DNA of 35,845 nt from Victivallaceae bacterium (GTDB lineage Bacteria > Verrucomicrobiota > Lentisphaeria > Victivallales > Victivallaceae): assembly GCA_028691615.1 (NCBI GenBank), contig JAQUYX010000012.1, positions 1 to 35,845 on the forward strand, given 5' to 3'. The translations under genes and the position numbers were made by a program. The notes below the pieces were generated by a model. That model was given only the letters and a program-made list of their open reading frames with translations, did not search any database and was not told the DNA's origin. The stretch's first letter is position 1; each line of letters begins with the position of its first letter. Positions 34,768-35,845 of this stretch are shown piece after piece.

Positions 34768-35845
34768 TCACTCCAGAATCAGATTGCGGATTTCTTTGCG
34801 TTGTTCCGGGGAAATTGAGACCTCCTTTTTCCCCACCGCATGAAAGCGGTTCCCTTTGAGGACGATCTCGCCCGCGCCCCGGCAGGAGTCGATCCAGATC
34901 CCGTTGGCGGAGGTTCCGTCGATCTGATTGTCGGTCACGCGAAGGGTGAATTCGCCTTTGCTGCGCCGCTTCTTCTGCGTCGTGTAAAATGCGCTGACAA
35001 CGCCTTGTAAATAACTGAGTTTTCCGAAGGCGCAGTTTTTCATCACATTCCCGGTGATCTCCACGGATTCCACCGGAAAAATGGCGTTGGCATAGAAAAT
35101 TCCAACGCCCGCGGAATAGGTGTTGCGGATGGTATTTTTGCCCACACCAATTTCAGTCCCGTAGGAGATTGCGATTCCGCACCCCTCGCGGGTTCCGTCG
35201 ATGGTGTTCTCCTGAATCTGAATCCACTGCGGCAACCGCGCGATTCCGCCGATCGCGCCGATCCGAATGGCATGATCCCGGGTATTGGAAATCCGATTGC
35301 CGACGACTTGGACATTGCGCGAAGCGAGCAATTCGATCGCATTCTGTCCGGCATTGCCAATGACGCATTTTTCAATGCGCAGCGAAGTGATTGCGTCGGC
35401 CCGCAAAGCCCGGCCGGGCGTGTTTTCCATCGTCACATTGCGGACGACAAGATTTTTCCCGGCGACAAGGTCGAGCAAAGACCGGCTCTTGCGGAAACGG
35501 GATTTCGCCAGATGCGTGAGTTTCAGATCGGAAATTGAGCTATCGGACAGATTCACCAGACGCAGTCCCTCGTGATCGGGAGACTCGAACTGCAGGACAC
35601 TTCGGTCGCCGTCGCCCAGCAGCCGGATATTTTTCTTGCCTTGCAGCAACAGGTGATGGCGAATGCAAGTAAAGGGCATGGAGTCATTTTTTGCATCGGG
35701 AAGAATCCGATAGGTTCCAGCCGGGATCTTCAATGTCCCGCCATTGTCCGGCAGTGCGGACAGCGCCTTGGCGAAAGCAGCAGTATCAATGGTTTTGCCG
35801 TCGCCTGCGGCGCCGAAGTCACGGACATTGAGCGTCGGCCCGGAG
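34768..35845 (-). CDS. Parallel beta-helix protein, pectate-lyase-superfamily type, 5' end outside the window
   Basis: The visible 359 residues begin in mid-gene with NVRDFGAAGDGKTIDTAAF, the opening motif of pectate_lyase_3 (tail-spike/polygalacturonase-like) beta-helix proteins. A TTG at 35733 is internal, not the start. Then come stacked rungs with repeated Asn/Val/Gly patterns (SLRIEKCVIGNAGQNAIELL, RNVQVVGNRISNTRDHAIRI, WIQIQENTIDGTREGCGIAI). These fold as a right-handed beta-helix that often acts as a lyase, hydrolase or epimerase on uronic-acid polymers. Catalytic residues cannot be assigned. It is the first visible gene of the minus-strand operon and is probably exported if a signal peptide lies upstream. 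Confidence 0.8.
   Translation of the reverse strand, partial: SGPTLNVRDFGAAGDGKTIDTAAFAKALSALPDNGGTLKIPAGTYRILPDAKNDSMPFTCIRHHLLLQGKKNIRLLGDGDRSVLQFESPDHEGLRLVNLSDSSISDLKLTHLAKSRFRKSRSLLDLVAGKNLVVRNVTMENTPGRALRADAITSLRIEKCVIGNAGQNAIELLASRNVQVVGNRISNTRDHAIRIGAIGGIARLPQWIQIQENTIDGTREGCGIAISYGTEIGVGKNTIRNTYSAGVGIFYANAIFPVESVEITGNVMKNCAFGKLSYLQGVVSAFYTTQKKRRSKGEFTLRVTDNQIDGTSANGIWIDSCRGAGEIVLKGNRFHAVGKKEVSISPEQRKEIRNLILE

Overview
The window (35.8 kb, moderately GC-rich, both strands used) looks like a carbohydrate-catabolism region of a bacterium of the Lentisphaerae/Victivallis type in the PVC group. This is inferred from sequence style alone. The signs are two proteins with the prepilin-type N-terminus [20 protein letters not shown], each followed by a secreted glycosidase; many AraC-type regulators each next to a sugar-degrading gene; and paired TIM-barrel sugar isomerases and Gfo/Idh oxidoreductases. 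No rRNA, tRNA, CRISPR array, integrase or transposase was seen.

Layout from left to right. 1-1059: 3' part of an amino-acid permease. 1041-4522: an alpha-L-rhamnosidase-like GH78 gene diverging from an AraC regulator, with a dispersed repeat (copy A) between them. 4631-6300: galE and a DEDDh exonuclease coupled by an ATGA overlap and ending in a terminator. 6299-7700: an AraC gene whose 5' end runs into decayed coding remnants on the opposite strand, closed by an old terminator. 7713-12158: a perfect consensus promoter, then a metallo-beta-lactamase-fold protein, a pseudopilin, a secreted GH-A-type glycosidase and a small secreted protein. 12307-15608: a GntR/LacI-type hybrid regulator and a GH106-like protein. 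15798-20297 (minus): an operon of two amidohydrolase-fold proteins, two sugar isomerases and a Gfo/Idh dehydrogenase broken by one in-frame TGA. 20575-22765: an AraC regulator diverging from a DegT-type aminotransferase. 22795-27112: a second pseudopilin plus giant glycosidase module with its own promoter and a strong terminator. 27159-28577: a MATE transporter. 28700-28955: repeat copy B. 28935-35845 (minus): an operon of a beta-helix (pectate-lyase-like) protein, a GH2-SGNH fusion enzyme, a sodium:solute symporter and a six-hairpin-type protein.

Together the genes suggest import and breakdown of several plant- or mucus-type glycans. Secreted or surface glycosidases cut polymers, a symporter takes up products, cytoplasmic GH78/GH2/GH106-like enzymes trim oligosaccharides, and isomerase/dehydrogenase/aminotransferase sets process unusual sugars or cyclitols. 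Local AraC or GntR-type regulators probably control each set. The points most worth a second look are the dispersed repeat with hairpin ends, the repeated pseudopilin-glycosidase module with a domain that is separate in one copy and fused in the other, the amidohydrolase paralogue that has lost its metal ligands, and the single-stop Gfo/Idh gene.
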